From Solibacillus sp. FSL K6-1523 (GTDB taxonomy: Bacteria; Bacillota; Bacilli; Bacillales_A; Planococcaceae): a DNA stretch of 64,000 nucleotides. Location: positions 1,290,001 through 1,354,000 of the forward strand of contig NZ_JBBOSU010000001.1 of the NCBI RefSeq assembly GCF_038005225.1. The letters run 5' to 3'. Below the pieces are notes generated by a model. It was not told the origin of the DNA. It saw only the letters and a list, made by a program, of their open reading frames with translations, and made no database searches. Within the stretch, counting starts at the first letter, position 1. Every line of letters begins with the position of its first letter. This document shows, in pieces, positions 41,759 through 51,189 of the stretch. A program made the translations under genes and the position numbers.

Positions 41759-42307
41759 ATGAGAAAATTCGAAGAGAAAACGATACAATCCGAAAAAATT
41801 TTTGATGGGAAAATCATTTCGTTAAAAGTTGATGACGTATTATTGCCTAATGGTGCAACGAGTAAGCGTGAAATTATTAATCATCCTGGTGCAGTAGCCA
41901 TTATTGCCATTACAGAAAACAACAAAATTCTGCTTGTCGAACAATATCGTAAAGCACTGGAGCGTTCGATTATTGAAATTCCAGCTGGAAAAATTGAAAA
42001 GGATGAAGAGCCAATTGTTACGGCACGTCGAGAGTTAGAGGAAGAGACGGGCTATACAACTGATTCATTACACTATTTACAATCCTTTGCAACCTCTCCT
42101 GGCTTTGCAGATGAGATTATTCATGTTTATGTAGCACGCCATTTAATAAAAATGAAAACACCTGTGCAATTAGATGAAGATGAATTTGTAGAATTAATGG
42201 AAGTTTCGTTGGATGAGGCGGAAAAAATGGTGAATGATCAGCAAATTTTCGACGCAAAGACTGTTTTTGCTGTGCTATGGATGAAAATCAATTGTGCTTC
42301 GGAATAA
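41759..42307 (+). CDS. nudF: ADP-ribose pyrophosphatase (Nudix)
   Basis: About 182 aa. Complete Nudix box G-x5-E-x7-REL-x2-EE-x-G (GKIEKDEEPIVTARRELEEETGY). Hydrolyses ADP-ribose to AMP and ribose-5-phosphate. The start ATG 41759 has TAGGGGG before it; the upstream frame extension to 41693 is not used. Gene order yqkF-nudF-...-fur is conserved with B. subtilis. Confidence 0.93.
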   Translation: MRKFEEKTIQSEKIFDGKIISLKVDDVLLPNGATSKREIINHPGAVAIIAITENNKILLVEQYRKALERSIIEIPAGKIEKDEEPIVTARRELEEETGYTTDSLHYLQSFATSPGFADEIIHVYVARHLIKMKTPVQLDEDEFVELMEVSLDEAEKMVNDQQIFDAKTVFAVLWMKINCASE

Positions 42308-42309
42308 TT

Positions 42310-42351
42310 GCGTACTAAAACGGTTTTGTATATGTATAAAGTACGCTTTTT
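42310..42351 (+). terminator. Terminator of nudF
   Basis: GCGTACT/AGTACGC arms followed by TTTTTC. Confidence 0.7.
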
Positions 42352-42484
42352 CGGAGACTAGGAATCAATAATTCCCCTCTTTTTTATGAGTAGGTAAACT
42401 ACAAAGTGAAATTATGGAAGTTTAAAAATGTTGGCATATGAGCAGTAGACGAGCATAGATTGTATGGACAAGGGGGAGTCCAAC

Positions 42485-42994
42485 ATGCGCAAAATGATTT
42501 ATGTTCAGTATGCAACAATGATTGTCCTATGCTTTATTAGCGGGGTAGCTTGCTATCAACTGTTTGACATACAGCAAGTAACCCAAATTATTGAATGGGG
42601 GGACCGCCGTTTACTGTCGGTGGACAAACCGAATTTTATTTGGAGTACAGTCCCATTTATTGCAGCCATTATGATTGTCTTATTATTTTCTACACATAAA
42701 TATTTAACGATGATTGCCCCGATCTTTATCGCGATTAAGGTAACATTTTTAGGATTTAGTTCTGTCTTTTTACTTGTTCAACACCATTCTATTAAACTTT
42801 ATGCATTTTGGTGGTTTCCTTTTCAATTTGTGTATTGTCTTTTATTGATTGCGCTCTATAAAAGTGGACAAAAAAGCAATTTCGGCCGCCCGATGAGAGG
42901 GGTTGTCCCATGGAAACAAGTAGCGGTAGTACTCGTTGCAATGGTGATTGTATTTGCCTTAGAAAATTTCGTAATATCATATGTCTTTAAATAA
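42485..42994 (+). CDS. Divergent SpoIIM-like membrane protein
   Basis: 169 aa with about five helices. It sits between nudF and fur, exactly where spoIIM is found in Bacillus, and the segment APIFIAIKVTFLGFSSVFLLVQHH...PFQFVYCLLLIALY lines up by eye with the C-terminal half of SpoIIM, a part of the SpoIIDMP engulfment machine. Similarity is weak, so the role is inferred mainly from position. ATG 42485 has AAGGGGGAG upstream. Confidence 0.5.
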   Translation: MRKMIYVQYATMIVLCFISGVACYQLFDIQQVTQIIEWGDRRLLSVDKPNFIWSTVPFIAAIMIVLLFSTHKYLTMIAPIFIAIKVTFLGFSSVFLLVQHHSIKLYAFWWFPFQFVYCLLLIALYKSGQKSNFGRPMRGVVPWKQVAVVLVAMVIVFALENFVISYVFK

Positions 42995-43004
42995 AATCAT
43001 TATC

Positions 43005-43034
43005 TTGTAATCGTATTTACTCCTTTGGTATAAT
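43005..43034 (+). promoter_or_regulatory. Sigma-A promoter of fur
   Basis: TTGTAA (43005-43010), 18-base spacer, TATAAT (43029-43034) with TGG ahead of the -10. Confidence 0.75.
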
Positions 43035-43058
43035 GGAATAAGTTTAGGAGGGCGTCGC

Positions 43059-43526
43059 ATGGAGAGCCGTATTGATCGAATTAAAAAACAACTGCATAGT
43101 GCGAGCTATAAGCTGACGCCACAGCGAGAAGCAACCGTAGCAGTTTTATTAGAGCATGAAGAAGACCATTTAAGTGCTGAAGATGTTTACTTATTAGTAA
43201 AAGAAAAAGCACCTGAAATTGGCTTAGCGACAGTATATCGCACACTGGAGCTTTTAACAGAATTGAAAGTCGTTGACAAAATTAATTTTGGTGATGGTGT
43301 ATCTCGTTATGATTTGCGTCAAGAAGGTGCAAAACATTTCCATCATCATTTAGTTTGTATCGAATGTGGCGCGGTAGACGAAATTCAAGAAGATTTATTA
43401 GAGGACGTAGAAGTCATTGTGGAGAAGCGCTGGAACTTTATCATTAAAGACCATCGACTAACATTCCATGGCATTTGCTGGCGTTGTCATGATCAAGAAG
43501 ACAATGTTGGAGACAGTAATGCTTAG
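43059..43526 (+). CDS. fur: Ferric uptake regulator
   Basis: 155 aa Fur. Winged-helix DNA-binding half (KLTPQREATVAVLLEHEEDHLSAEDVY, GLATVYRTLELL) and metal half with HFHHHLVCIECGAVDE and ICWRCH (two CxxC structural zinc motifs). Represses iron uptake genes when iron is sufficient. Position before xerD matches Bacillus. Confidence 0.94.
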   Translation: MESRIDRIKKQLHSASYKLTPQREATVAVLLEHEEDHLSAEDVYLLVKEKAPEIGLATVYRTLELLTELKVVDKINFGDGVSRYDLRQEGAKHFHHHLVCIECGAVDEIQEDLLEDVEVIVEKRWNFIIKDHRLTFHGICWRCHDQEDNVGDSNA

Positions 43527-43553
43527 TAACATTTGAATAAGTTATGAAAAATT

Positions 43554-43582
43554 GGACAGCTGAGGGGCTGTTCATTTTTTTT
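43554..43582 (+). terminator. Terminator of fur
   Basis: GGACAGC/GCTGTTC stem followed by ATTTTTTTT. Confidence 0.75.
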
Positions 43583-43763
43583 ACGCTAATTTTAGATGAA
43601 TGTAATACAAAGATGATAATTTATTGGTAATGTGATGCAATTAATAGTATAATAGTATTATACATAGAGTAGTTTAAAAGTATTACATTTAGGTGAGTAG
43701 TACGTGATTTATTTTGATCAATAGTAAAATGTAAGAGATATTTATAAGGTATGGTGTATTTGT

Positions 43764-45245
43764 ATGAAATATTTAGAAGCGAAATTACTTCTTAGTTTAT
43801 TACTATTTACGATTATTATTGTAAGTGTTATTGCACTCACTAATAGGCATCTATTAGTACAAGATATGAAGCAGCAACAGTATGAAAGTCGGGCGCTAAT
43901 CGAAAGTCATATTTTATCGGATATGCAAAAGGTTGATGAAGCACATTCTTATAATAACCGAACCTATTTTGAACAGATGAAAACCGAGCTATTTTATTTA
44001 CAAAACTATTATGAATCCAACCCGGATGTTTATTCGTGGGATATGCAAGAAATATACGACCGTACAAGGATGGATCTTAACATAATCGATGTACAAAATA
44101 AAATTGTCGTTTCAACAGATGAGCGGGGCATTGGATTGGATTTGACAAAATGCTGTGTAAGATTTGCTTCGTTTTTAGATGAAAGCAGACAGCGGGATGA
44201 CTTTTATTCAAACGGTATAGAAAATGCAGAAGTGACGAAAGATTTATGGAAATATAGTTTTATACCGACAAAAGATCATCGATACATATTAGAACTAGGG
44301 GGCGAATTGGAAGATTCACCCATTTTTAAAAACTTTAACTTTTTTGATACAGCAGAAAGTTTAATTAGGCAATATAAAGACTTAAATAATATTGAAATGA
44401 TTAGTGATGAAGGTTTTTTTCTACAAACAAGAAACGATGTTAAAACGATTGATGAGTTAAGCCCTAAAATAAAAAAGGTGTATCAAAAGGCAACAGAAAC
44501 TGAACAACCTACAGAAGTAATTGTACGTTTTAACGGTGGAAAAAAGGAGACGCACCGGTTTATTCCATATCATTCGGTAAATGAACAGGGGAATTCAACA
44601 AAACGGATTGTTTATGTACAATATAGCAATCACATCGAATTACAGCTCGTCAATAAAAAAACACAGCAGTTTTGGTTGTTGCTTGTGGTAGGGATTGTCA
44701 CAACAGGCATACTGTTTGTTATTATTATGCGAATTTTAAAAGAGACTATTCGCTTAGCAACATTCGATTCACTAACAGGAGTATATAATCGCACCTCCTA
44801 CATAGAGTATATGGATCGATTAGTTCAGAAGAAAAATAAAGTTCAAATCGGTTTATTATTAATTGATTTGGATAACTTTAAATTAGTAAATGATCAATTT
44901 GGGCATTTGGAAGGCGATGAAGTGCTCAAAGAAATCGCGCACATTTTGCAGCAAGCTATCGGTGAAAAGGGGATTGTTGTACGGTTTGGTGGGGATGAGT
45001 TCGGTATTGTTATGGACGATGCAACGGAGCAGAAGTTACATCAATTAGCGAATGATATATTAACAAATGTCCGACAAAAGCAACAAGAACATTCGATATG
45101 GCAGCATTTATCTATCAGTATTGGTGGGACAATACAAAAGACACCTCAAGAAAGAGAAGTAAGTATTTTCATGCGTGGTGATCGGGCACTTTACCAATCG
45201 AAATATATGGGGAAAGATCAATATTCATACATTACTCCTAATTAG
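43764..45245 (+). CDS. Membrane sensor diguanylate cyclase, tandem paralogue 1
   Basis: 493 aa. TM1 at 8-25, an external sensor of about 260 residues (Cache-like spacing) containing a conserved CC pair (DLTKCCVRFASFLDE), TM2 at about 305-325, then a GGDEF domain with GGDEF at 409-413 (RFGGDEFGIV) and LTGVYNR at its start. No RxxD product-inhibition site precedes the motif. It should make c-di-GMP in response to an external cue. The next gene is its paralogue, alignable without net gaps. Confidence 0.88.
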   Translation: MKYLEAKLLLSLLLFTIIIVSVIALTNRHLLVQDMKQQQYESRALIESHILSDMQKVDEAHSYNNRTYFEQMKTELFYLQNYYESNPDVYSWDMQEIYDRTRMDLNIIDVQNKIVVSTDERGIGLDLTKCCVRFASFLDESRQRDDFYSNGIENAEVTKDLWKYSFIPTKDHRYILELGGELEDSPIFKNFNFFDTAESLIRQYKDLNNIEMISDEGFFLQTRNDVKTIDELSPKIKKVYQKATETEQPTEVIVRFNGGKKETHRFIPYHSVNEQGNSTKRIVYVQYSNHIELQLVNKKTQQFWLLLVVGIVTTGILFVIIMRILKETIRLATFDSLTGVYNRTSYIEYMDRLVQKKNKVQIGLLLIDLDNFKLVNDQFGHLEGDEVLKEIAHILQQAIGEKGIVVRFGGDEFGIVMDDATEQKLHQLANDILTNVRQKQQEHSIWQHLSISIGGTIQKTPQEREVSIFMRGDRALYQSKYMGKDQYSYITPN

Positions 45246-45253
45246 TTAACAAA

Positions 45254-45290
45254 AATGTCCTCCTACCGAAAAAAAGGTAAGAGGATATTT
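45254..45290 (+). terminator. Terminator between the two diguanylate cyclases
   Basis: CCTCCTACC/GGTAAGAGG hairpin then ATATTTTAG. Related in sequence to the terminator at 46983. Confidence 0.65.
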
Positions 45291-45488
45291 TAGAAGACTC
45301 ATTCTATTAAAATAATAATTGTATTGGTTTATTTTCTATAATTTGGTAGAGTTGTAGTGTATAATATATGATGTAAAAGTCATGTTTTCGCTAAGTAAAA
45401 GTGATTACTTTTACTTGCTTCAGCATTCATATTCCCACGAAAGGTTGCTGAAAAGGTAAGTGATAATTATAGGGTATGGTGTTTTTAT

Positions 45489-46970
45489 ATGAAAAGTTTA
45501 TGGGTAAAATTACTTCTTAGTTTATTATTATTTACAGTCATTATCGTAAGTGTTATCACACTAGTAAATAGACAATTATTAATTCAAGACATAAAGCAGC
45601 AACAGCATGACGGGCGTACGCTCATCGAAAATCATATTTTATCAGATATGCAAGCGGTAGATAAAGCATATCTTTATTTGGATTATTCCTATTCAGAAAG
45701 TATGGAAGTAGAGTTGCGTTCTTTGCAAAAATATTACGAATCCAATCCGGATATTTATTCATGGGATATAAATGAAATTAAAAATCGAACAGGAATGGAT
45801 TTTTTCATTATTGATGAACACAATAAGGTTATTATAGCAACCTATGAACCGAGCGTAGGATTAGACTTTTCAGAATGCTGTGTAAATTTCGCCGCATTAT
45901 TAGATGACAGAAGAAATAGTGGGGAGTATTACTCTGATGGCATAGATATTTCGGCAGTTACGAATGAATTATGGAGATATAGCTATTTAGCAACGAAAGA
46001 TCGAAAGTATTTATTAGAAATGGGTAGTGAGTTGAAAAATTCCCCTATTTTTGAATCGTTCAATTTTTTGGAAACCGTAAAAAACTTAGTGATGAAATAT
46101 GATGATTTAAACAATGTGGAAATTATAGGTGATGAAGGTTTTTTATTAGGAGCGAAAGATGACGTAAAGACGATTCAACAATTAAGTCCGGAGTTAAAAA
46201 TAGCATATAACGAATCCTACGAAAACAGCGAAAAAGTTGAAGTTTTAATAGAATCAAAAGATGGAATTGTTGAAACACATCAATTTATTCCATACTTAGC
46301 TAAAGACCAGCTTGGCAATTCCACGAAGAGAATCATTTACATAGAGTATAATAATTATACAGAATTGCAACTTTTAAAAAAGAATACACAAAATTTTTGG
46401 ATTATTTTAGTTATCGCGATGGGAACGGCGGGTTTATTGCTGTTAATTATCTTAAAAATTTTGAATACTACCATTCTTTCGGCAACGTACGATCCGTTGA
46501 CTGGGGTATATAATCGTTCCTCATATATACAATATATGGAACAATTAATTTTGAAGAAAGATAATGCGCACATTGGCTTATTATTAATTGATTTGGACAA
46601 TTTTAAACAAGTAAATGATCAACATGGGCATTTAAAAGGGGATGAAGTGCTCAAACAATTAGCAGCAATTTTGAAAGAAGTTGTTAGTAAAAAAAGCTCT
46701 GTCGTACGGTTTGGTGGGGATGAGTTTGCGATTGTTGTAGAGGATGCCAATGAGCAAGCACTACATAAATTGGCGAGTGAAGTAATAACATGTGTCCGAA
46801 AGAAACAGCAAGAACATTCCGGATGGGATTTATTAACGGTCAGCATTGGGGGGACGATTCAAGAAACGCCTCAGGAAGAGGAAGTTAGTATTTTCATGCG
46901 GTGTGATCAGGCACTTTACGAATCTAAAAACAAGGGGAAAGATCAATATACATTTATTTCAACTACCTAA
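45489..46970 (+). CDS. Membrane sensor diguanylate cyclase, tandem paralogue 2
   Basis: 493 aa, identical length and layout to the preceding gene: TM1, external sensor with DFSECCVNFAALLDD, TM2, GGDEF at 409-413 (RFGGDEFAIV). The shared leader GGTATGGTGT just before both starts shows that the upstream region was duplicated too. Sensor domains are more diverged than GGDEF domains, suggesting different ligands. Also lacks an RxxD I-site. Confidence 0.88.
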   Translation: MKSLWVKLLLSLLLFTVIIVSVITLVNRQLLIQDIKQQQHDGRTLIENHILSDMQAVDKAYLYLDYSYSESMEVELRSLQKYYESNPDIYSWDINEIKNRTGMDFFIIDEHNKVIIATYEPSVGLDFSECCVNFAALLDDRRNSGEYYSDGIDISAVTNELWRYSYLATKDRKYLLEMGSELKNSPIFESFNFLETVKNLVMKYDDLNNVEIIGDEGFLLGAKDDVKTIQQLSPELKIAYNESYENSEKVEVLIESKDGIVETHQFIPYLAKDQLGNSTKRIIYIEYNNYTELQLLKKNTQNFWIILVIAMGTAGLLLLIILKILNTTILSATYDPLTGVYNRSSYIQYMEQLILKKDNAHIGLLLIDLDNFKQVNDQHGHLKGDEVLKQLAAILKEVVSKKSSVVRFGGDEFAIVVEDANEQALHKLASEVITCVRKKQQEHSGWDLLTVSIGGTIQETPQEEEVSIFMRCDQALYESKNKGKDQYTFISTT

Positions 46971-46982
46971 AATAATAAATAA

Positions 46983-47023
46983 AAATGTCATCTTACTAAA
47001 AAATAAGTAAGATGACATTTTTT
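46983..47023. terminator. Bidirectional terminator
   Basis: AAATGTCATCTTACT/AGTAAGATGACATTT perfect arms with T-run (plus) and A-run (minus); serves both the cyclase gene and the convergent CNNM gene. Confidence 0.9.
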
Positions 47024-47057
47024 ATGGAATCACATTATTTTTAAAAAAGGAAATGAT

Positions 47058-48383
47058 TTAAGCGTTTTCTGTAATTTCCACTGGGGCTACTTTTTTAATT
47101 TCTAAATATTGAATTTGGTGTCCGTCAATTTCATTAATTTTAAATTCATAGCCTTCATGAATGAAAGAATCTTCAATATTTAAATCGGGCATATTTGAAA
47201 AATACCAGCCACCAATTGTATCAATATTTGGATCCTCTAATTCAAGATGTAATAATTTTGCAATATCATCTAATAAAGCTTTTGAATAAACGAGGTAATG
47301 ATCATCCCCAACTTTTCGGATTTCAGGAATTTCATCATCGTCAAATTCATCACGAATTTCACCGACAAGCTCTTCTAAAATATCTTCAACTGTCACCATA
47401 CCACTCGTACCACCATATTCATCTAATAAAATCGCAATGTGAATACGTTTCTTTTGCATAATTTGTAATAAATTTTGAATTGGTGTTGTTTCGATAGTGC
47501 GAATAACAGGGTTAATAAAATCTTCTAACTTAAAGGTTGCAGGATGAATTCGATTACTCATACCAAGCGTTAAAAAGTCTTTAATGTTTAAGAAACCTAA
47601 AATCGTATCTCGGTCACCATCGTAAACAGGATAACGTGTATAGCGTTCTTCTGAAACTTGTGTTAATACTTCTTCAAACGTTGCATGCACATCAAAGCCA
47701 ACGATATCTGTACGAGGGACCATGATTTCACGTGCTATTTTATCATCGAATTCAAATACATTATTTACATACTTTAATTCGTTCATATTAATTTCGCCTG
47801 ATTTGTAACTTTCTGAAAGTAATAATCTTAATTCCTCTTCTGTATGAGAAATTTCATGTTCGTTTGCAGGCTGCATACCAAAAGCTCTTAATAACAAACG
47901 AGAAGAACCATTTAATAACCAAATTAAAGGGAACATAATTTTATAGAATATTTGTATAGGCTTTGAGAAAGCTAATGTTACGGCCTCTGCTTTTTGGATC
48001 GCAATCGTTTTTGGTGCTAATTCTCCAACAACTACGTGGAAAAATGTAGCTAAGAAGAAAGCTCCACCAATTGTGAACCAATGAATATAGTCAGTTGGAA
48101 TCCCAATTGTGTTGAATAGTGGGTTAAGGATGAATTCGAATGTCGATTCACCAACCATACCGATACCAAGTGCAGTTACAGTAATCCCTAACTGACAGGC
48201 TGATAAATATTCATCTAAATGAGTTGTAACATTTTTAGCAGATAAAGATCCAGACTTTCCTTCTGCAACAAGTTGATCAATACGAGATTGTCTTACCTTT
48301 ACAATAGCGAATTCGGTCGCTACAAAAAATGCGGTTAAAGCGATTAACACCGCGAAAATCGTTAAGTTTATTATTGTGGTCAA
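47058..48383 (-). CDS. CNNM/CorC-HlyC family membrane protein
   Basis: 441 aa. N-terminal CNNM (DUF21) domain with three to four helices (residues 1-190), a CBS pair (about 215-335: MVPRTDIVGFDV, GTSGMVTVEDILEELVGEIRDEFDD) and a C-terminal CorC_HlyC domain. Homologues export Mg2+ or confer Mg/Co resistance. It starts at TTG 48383 directly after an in-frame TGA. The only ribosome site, AGGAGGTG, is 30 bases upstream with a perfect hairpin between. It follows a MerR-type gene in one operon. Confidence 0.88.
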   Translation of the reverse strand: MTTIINLTIFAVLIALTAFFVATEFAIVKVRQSRIDQLVAEGKSGSLSAKNVTTHLDEYLSACQLGITVTALGIGMVGESTFEFILNPLFNTIGIPTDYIHWFTIGGAFFLATFFHVVVGELAPKTIAIQKAEAVTLAFSKPIQIFYKIMFPLIWLLNGSSRLLLRAFGMQPANEHEISHTEEELRLLLSESYKSGEINMNELKYVNNVFEFDDKIAREIMVPRTDIVGFDVHATFEEVLTQVSEERYTRYPVYDGDRDTILGFLNIKDFLTLGMSNRIHPATFKLEDFINPVIRTIETTPIQNLLQIMQKKRIHIAILLDEYGGTSGMVTVEDILEELVGEIRDEFDDDEIPEIRKVGDDHYLVYSKALLDDIAKLLHLELEDPNIDTIGGWYFSNMPDLNIEDSFIHEGYEFKINEIDGHQIQYLEIKKVAPVEITENA

Positions 48384-48387
48384 TCAG

Positions 48388-48412
48388 ACGTTCTACTCTC
48401 GAAGTAGAACGT
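48388..48412 (-). promoter_or_regulatory. Hairpin between Shine-Dalgarno and start codon
   Basis: 10+5+10 perfect inverted repeat (ACGTTCTACT...AGTAGAACGT) lies between AGGAGGTG (48414-48421) and TTG (48381-48383). Folding leaves one base before and four bases after the stem, which restores a normal SD-to-start distance. Confidence 0.75.
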
Positions 48413-48419
48413 TCACCTC

Positions 48420-48815
48420 CTAGGTATTTAAGATTAATATAAGGGACTGCATAAGTGCCGCGCTTTCAAGGGACACTTTTTTCTTTAATTTTTGCTTTTC
48501 ATTGTCATCTAATTTCGCCATAAGCAAAGCGACATCTTTTTCAAGTTTGCGCATTTGAAGTCGAATTTCTTGCACATCTATTTCTTCATGTACGGAAGCT
48601 ATTGGAGACAATAAGATATGAATTTCTTCCAAGCATTTTCCGCGTTTTTTTTGATCTTCAATCCAATGAATGCGTTCAATCATCGCCTGATCATAATAGC
48701 GATAATTCGTTACGGAACGCTCAACTGAAAGAAGTCCTATATTTGTATAGTAGTCAATTGTACGCTTTGTCACGCCGGATGCAGTGGCAAGCTCACCAAT
48801 TTTTAGTTTCTCGAT
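48420..48815 (-). CDS. MerR-family regulator, probable AUC start
   Basis: 131 aa if begun at ATC 48815. The winged-helix start IEKLKIGELATASGVTKRTIDYYTNIGLL is the MerR signature, followed by a coiled dimerisation helix (about 70-115). The first ATG/GTG/TTG is GTG 48773, inside the recognition helix, which would destroy the HTH. Upstream, an in-frame TGA at about 48833 leaves only ATC as a near-start, with AGGTGAT ten bases before it. No effector cysteines seen. Its stop overlaps the ribosome site of the CNNM gene. Confidence 0.8.
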   Translation of the reverse strand: MEKLKIGELATASGVTKRTIDYYTNIGLLSVERSVTNYRYYDQAMIERIHWIEDQKKRGKCLEEIHILLSPIASVHEEIDVQEIRLQMRKLEKDVALLMAKLDDNEKQKLKKKVSLESAALMQSLILILNT

Positions 48816-48988
48816 CCCAAAATTATCACCTCAGACTGTCACGTTATGGTTTTAAGAATAACGTATGAAAAATAAAATGTAAAATAAATACGCTCATTTT
48901 TTACAAATGAGCTAATGAGAATAGTACCGACATCGGAATAGAAAATGATACTATATATAGATAGAAGTATTTATTGGGGGCGAATTAG

Positions 48989-49891
48989 ATGCAATCATTA
49001 CAAGATCCAATTGAAGACTATCTTCACTTTATTAAAGTAGAACGTCAACTTTCTGAGAATACGCTGCAATCTTATAAAAGGGATTTAATTGCTTATGCAC
49101 GTCATCTACATGCCAAGCAAGATATTCAATCCTTTAATGTTGTTACACGTCATCATATTTTAAATTTTTTAGATAGTTTACGGGCTGCCTCTAAATCGTC
49201 TAAAACCATTTCAAGACAAATATCGTCGATCAGGTCCTTTCATCAATTTTTATTGCGTGAAAAAGTAGCTGAGCAAGATCCGACAGTGCATTTAGAAATG
49301 CCAAAAAAGGAGCAAACATTGCCAAAAGTATTATCAATTGAAGAAATCGATGCATTAATAGCTGCGCCAACAATTGAAAAACCACAAGGTGTGCGGGATA
49401 TCGCGTTATTAGAATTATTGTATGGTTCAGGTATGCGTATTAGTGAATTAATCGATTTAAATTTGGAGGATGTTCACATTACGATGGGTTTCGTTCGTGT
49501 GTTTGGTAAAGGTGGTAAAGAGCGAATTATCCCTTTAGGGAGAGGAGCCATTCATTCGTGCACAAAATATTTAGAAGAAGCAAGACCTGAATTATTAGGA
49601 AATGCTCCAAAAAATGATGCGTTTTTAATTACTCAGCGAGGGAAACGTTTTACAAGACAAGGTTGTTGGAAAATTATTAAAGGCCATGCGTTAACAGCAG
49701 GGATTCAAAAAGAGATTACACCGCATGTATTGAGGCATTCATTTGCGACGCATTTGATTGAAAATGGGGCGGACTTACGAGCGGTTCAAGAGTTATTAGG
49801 GCACGCGGACATTTCAACGACCCAAATTTATACACATGTAAGTAAAACAAGATTGTCGGAAGTTTATAAGCAATTCCATCCAAGGGCATAA
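48989..49891 (+). CDS. xerD: Site-specific tyrosine recombinase XerD
   Basis: 300 aa, full length. Core-binding SAM-like domain (residues 1-90) and catalytic domain with R in GSGMRISELI, K in GKGGKERIIPL, HxxR in HVLRHSFATH, H in LLGHADIST and nucleophile Tyr in TQIYTHV. Resolves chromosome dimers at dif with XerC. Location between fur and deoB matches Bacillus. Confidence 0.95.
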   Translation: MQSLQDPIEDYLHFIKVERQLSENTLQSYKRDLIAYARHLHAKQDIQSFNVVTRHHILNFLDSLRAASKSSKTISRQISSIRSFHQFLLREKVAEQDPTVHLEMPKKEQTLPKVLSIEEIDALIAAPTIEKPQGVRDIALLELLYGSGMRISELIDLNLEDVHITMGFVRVFGKGGKERIIPLGRGAIHSCTKYLEEARPELLGNAPKNDAFLITQRGKRFTRQGCWKIIKGHALTAGIQKEITPHVLRHSFATHLIENGADLRAVQELLGHADISTTQIYTHVSKTRLSEVYKQFHPRA

Positions 49892-49996
49892 TTATTTGAA
49901 AAGAATTTAAAAATCCAGCGTTATCGGATGTCAGACCTTTCTTTGTTGTGAAAAATTTTGTAAAATGAAGTAGATAAAAGAGGAGTGGAAGTTTTA

Positions 49997-51175
49997 ATGA
50001 AACGATTTAAAAAAATTCACGTTATTGTAATGGATTCAGTAGGGATTGGCGAAGCACCCGATGCACATCTATTTGGAGATGTAGGTTCACATACGTTAGG
50101 TCATATCGCTGAAAAAATGGATGGATTAACGATGCCTACAATGGCCAAGTTAGGATTATCGAATATTCATGAACTAAAAGGGATTGAAAAAGCAGAAAAT
50201 CCACGCGCATTTTATGGCATGATGCAAGAAGCGTCTGTTGGAAAAGATACAATGACTGGACACTGGGAAATAATGGGGTTAAATATTGATAAACCGTTTA
50301 AAGTATACCCAGAAGGCTTTCCACTAGCATTAGTTGAAAAAATAGAAGCAGCTACAGGTCGCAAAGTTATTTGTAATTTACCATATAGCGGGACACAAGT
50401 AATTGACGATTACGCGAAAGAGCATATGGAAACAGGCGCCCTTATTGTTTACACATCAGCGGATCCTGTTTTACAAATTGCTGCACATGAAGAAGTCATT
50501 CCAGTTGAAGAATTATATAAAATTTGTGAAATTGTACGTGAAATGACACTTGAACCGGAATTTTTAGTTGGACGCATCATTGCACGTCCATTCGTAGGGA
50601 CACCAGGCAACTTTACACGTACGTCAAACCGTCATGATTATGCATTAACACCATTTGGTCGCACAACAATGGCGGAAATGAAAGATGCAGGATTAGACGT
50701 AATTGCTATAGGTAAAATTTCGGACATCTTTAATGGCGACGGTGTAACAGAATCAATTCGTACAAAAAATAATACTGATGGCATGGATAAAATGGTAGAA
50801 GTCGTTAAGCGTGATTTCCACGGCTTGAGTTTCTTAAATTTAGTTGATTTCGACGCCAATTTCGGGCATCGTCGTGATCCACTTGGGTACGGAGAGGCGC
50901 TTGAAGAATTTGACCGCCGTTTACCGGAAGTTTTGGCGGAGTTGTCAGATGAAGATTTATTAATCGTTACAGCAGATCATGGGAATGACCCAACATTTGA
51001 AGGAACAGATCATACGAGAGAGTTTGTTCCATTACTTGTTTATTCACCACGTTTTGAAAAGGGATCACAATTACCGTTACGCGAAACGTTTGCGGATATT
51101 GCTGCAACAATTGCAGAAAACTTTGACATTGAAGCACCTGAATTTGGGGTAAGCTTTTTAAATGAGTTGAAATAA
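49997..51175 (+). CDS. deoB: Phosphopentomutase
   Basis: About 392 aa alkaline-phosphatase-superfamily mutase interconverting ribose-1-P and ribose-5-P. Metal motifs [13 protein letters not shown], the phospho-Thr region [10 protein letters not shown], and [18 protein letters not shown] are intact. ATG 49997 follows GAGGAGTGG. Forms an operon with pdp 15 bases downstream; the punA usually here in B. subtilis is absent. Confidence 0.95.
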   Translation: MKRFKKIHVIVMDSVGIGEAPDAHLFGDVGSHTLGHIAEKMDGLTMPTMAKLGLSNIHELKGIEKAENPRAFYGMMQEASVGKDTMTGHWEIMGLNIDKPFKVYPEGFPLALVEKIEAATGRKVICNLPYSGTQVIDDYAKEHMETGALIVYTSADPVLQIAAHEEVIPVEELYKICEIVREMTLEPEFLVGRIIARPFVGTPGNFTRTSNRHDYALTPFGRTTMAEMKDAGLDVIAIGKISDIFNGDGVTESIRTKNNTDGMDKMVEVVKRDFHGLSFLNLVDFDANFGHRRDPLGYGEALEEFDRRLPEVLAELSDEDLLIVTADHGNDPTFEGTDHTREFVPLLVYSPRFEKGSQLPLRETFADIAATIAENFDIEAPEFGVSFLNELK

Positions 51176-51189
51176 GGGGGATACTTCAA

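Noticed and set aside
45400-45488. Cyclic-di-GMP riboswitch before the second cyclase
   Set aside because: Two hairpins are present (AAGTAAAAGT/ACTTTTACTT and TTCAGCA/TGCTGAA) but none of the GEMM core sequence elements.
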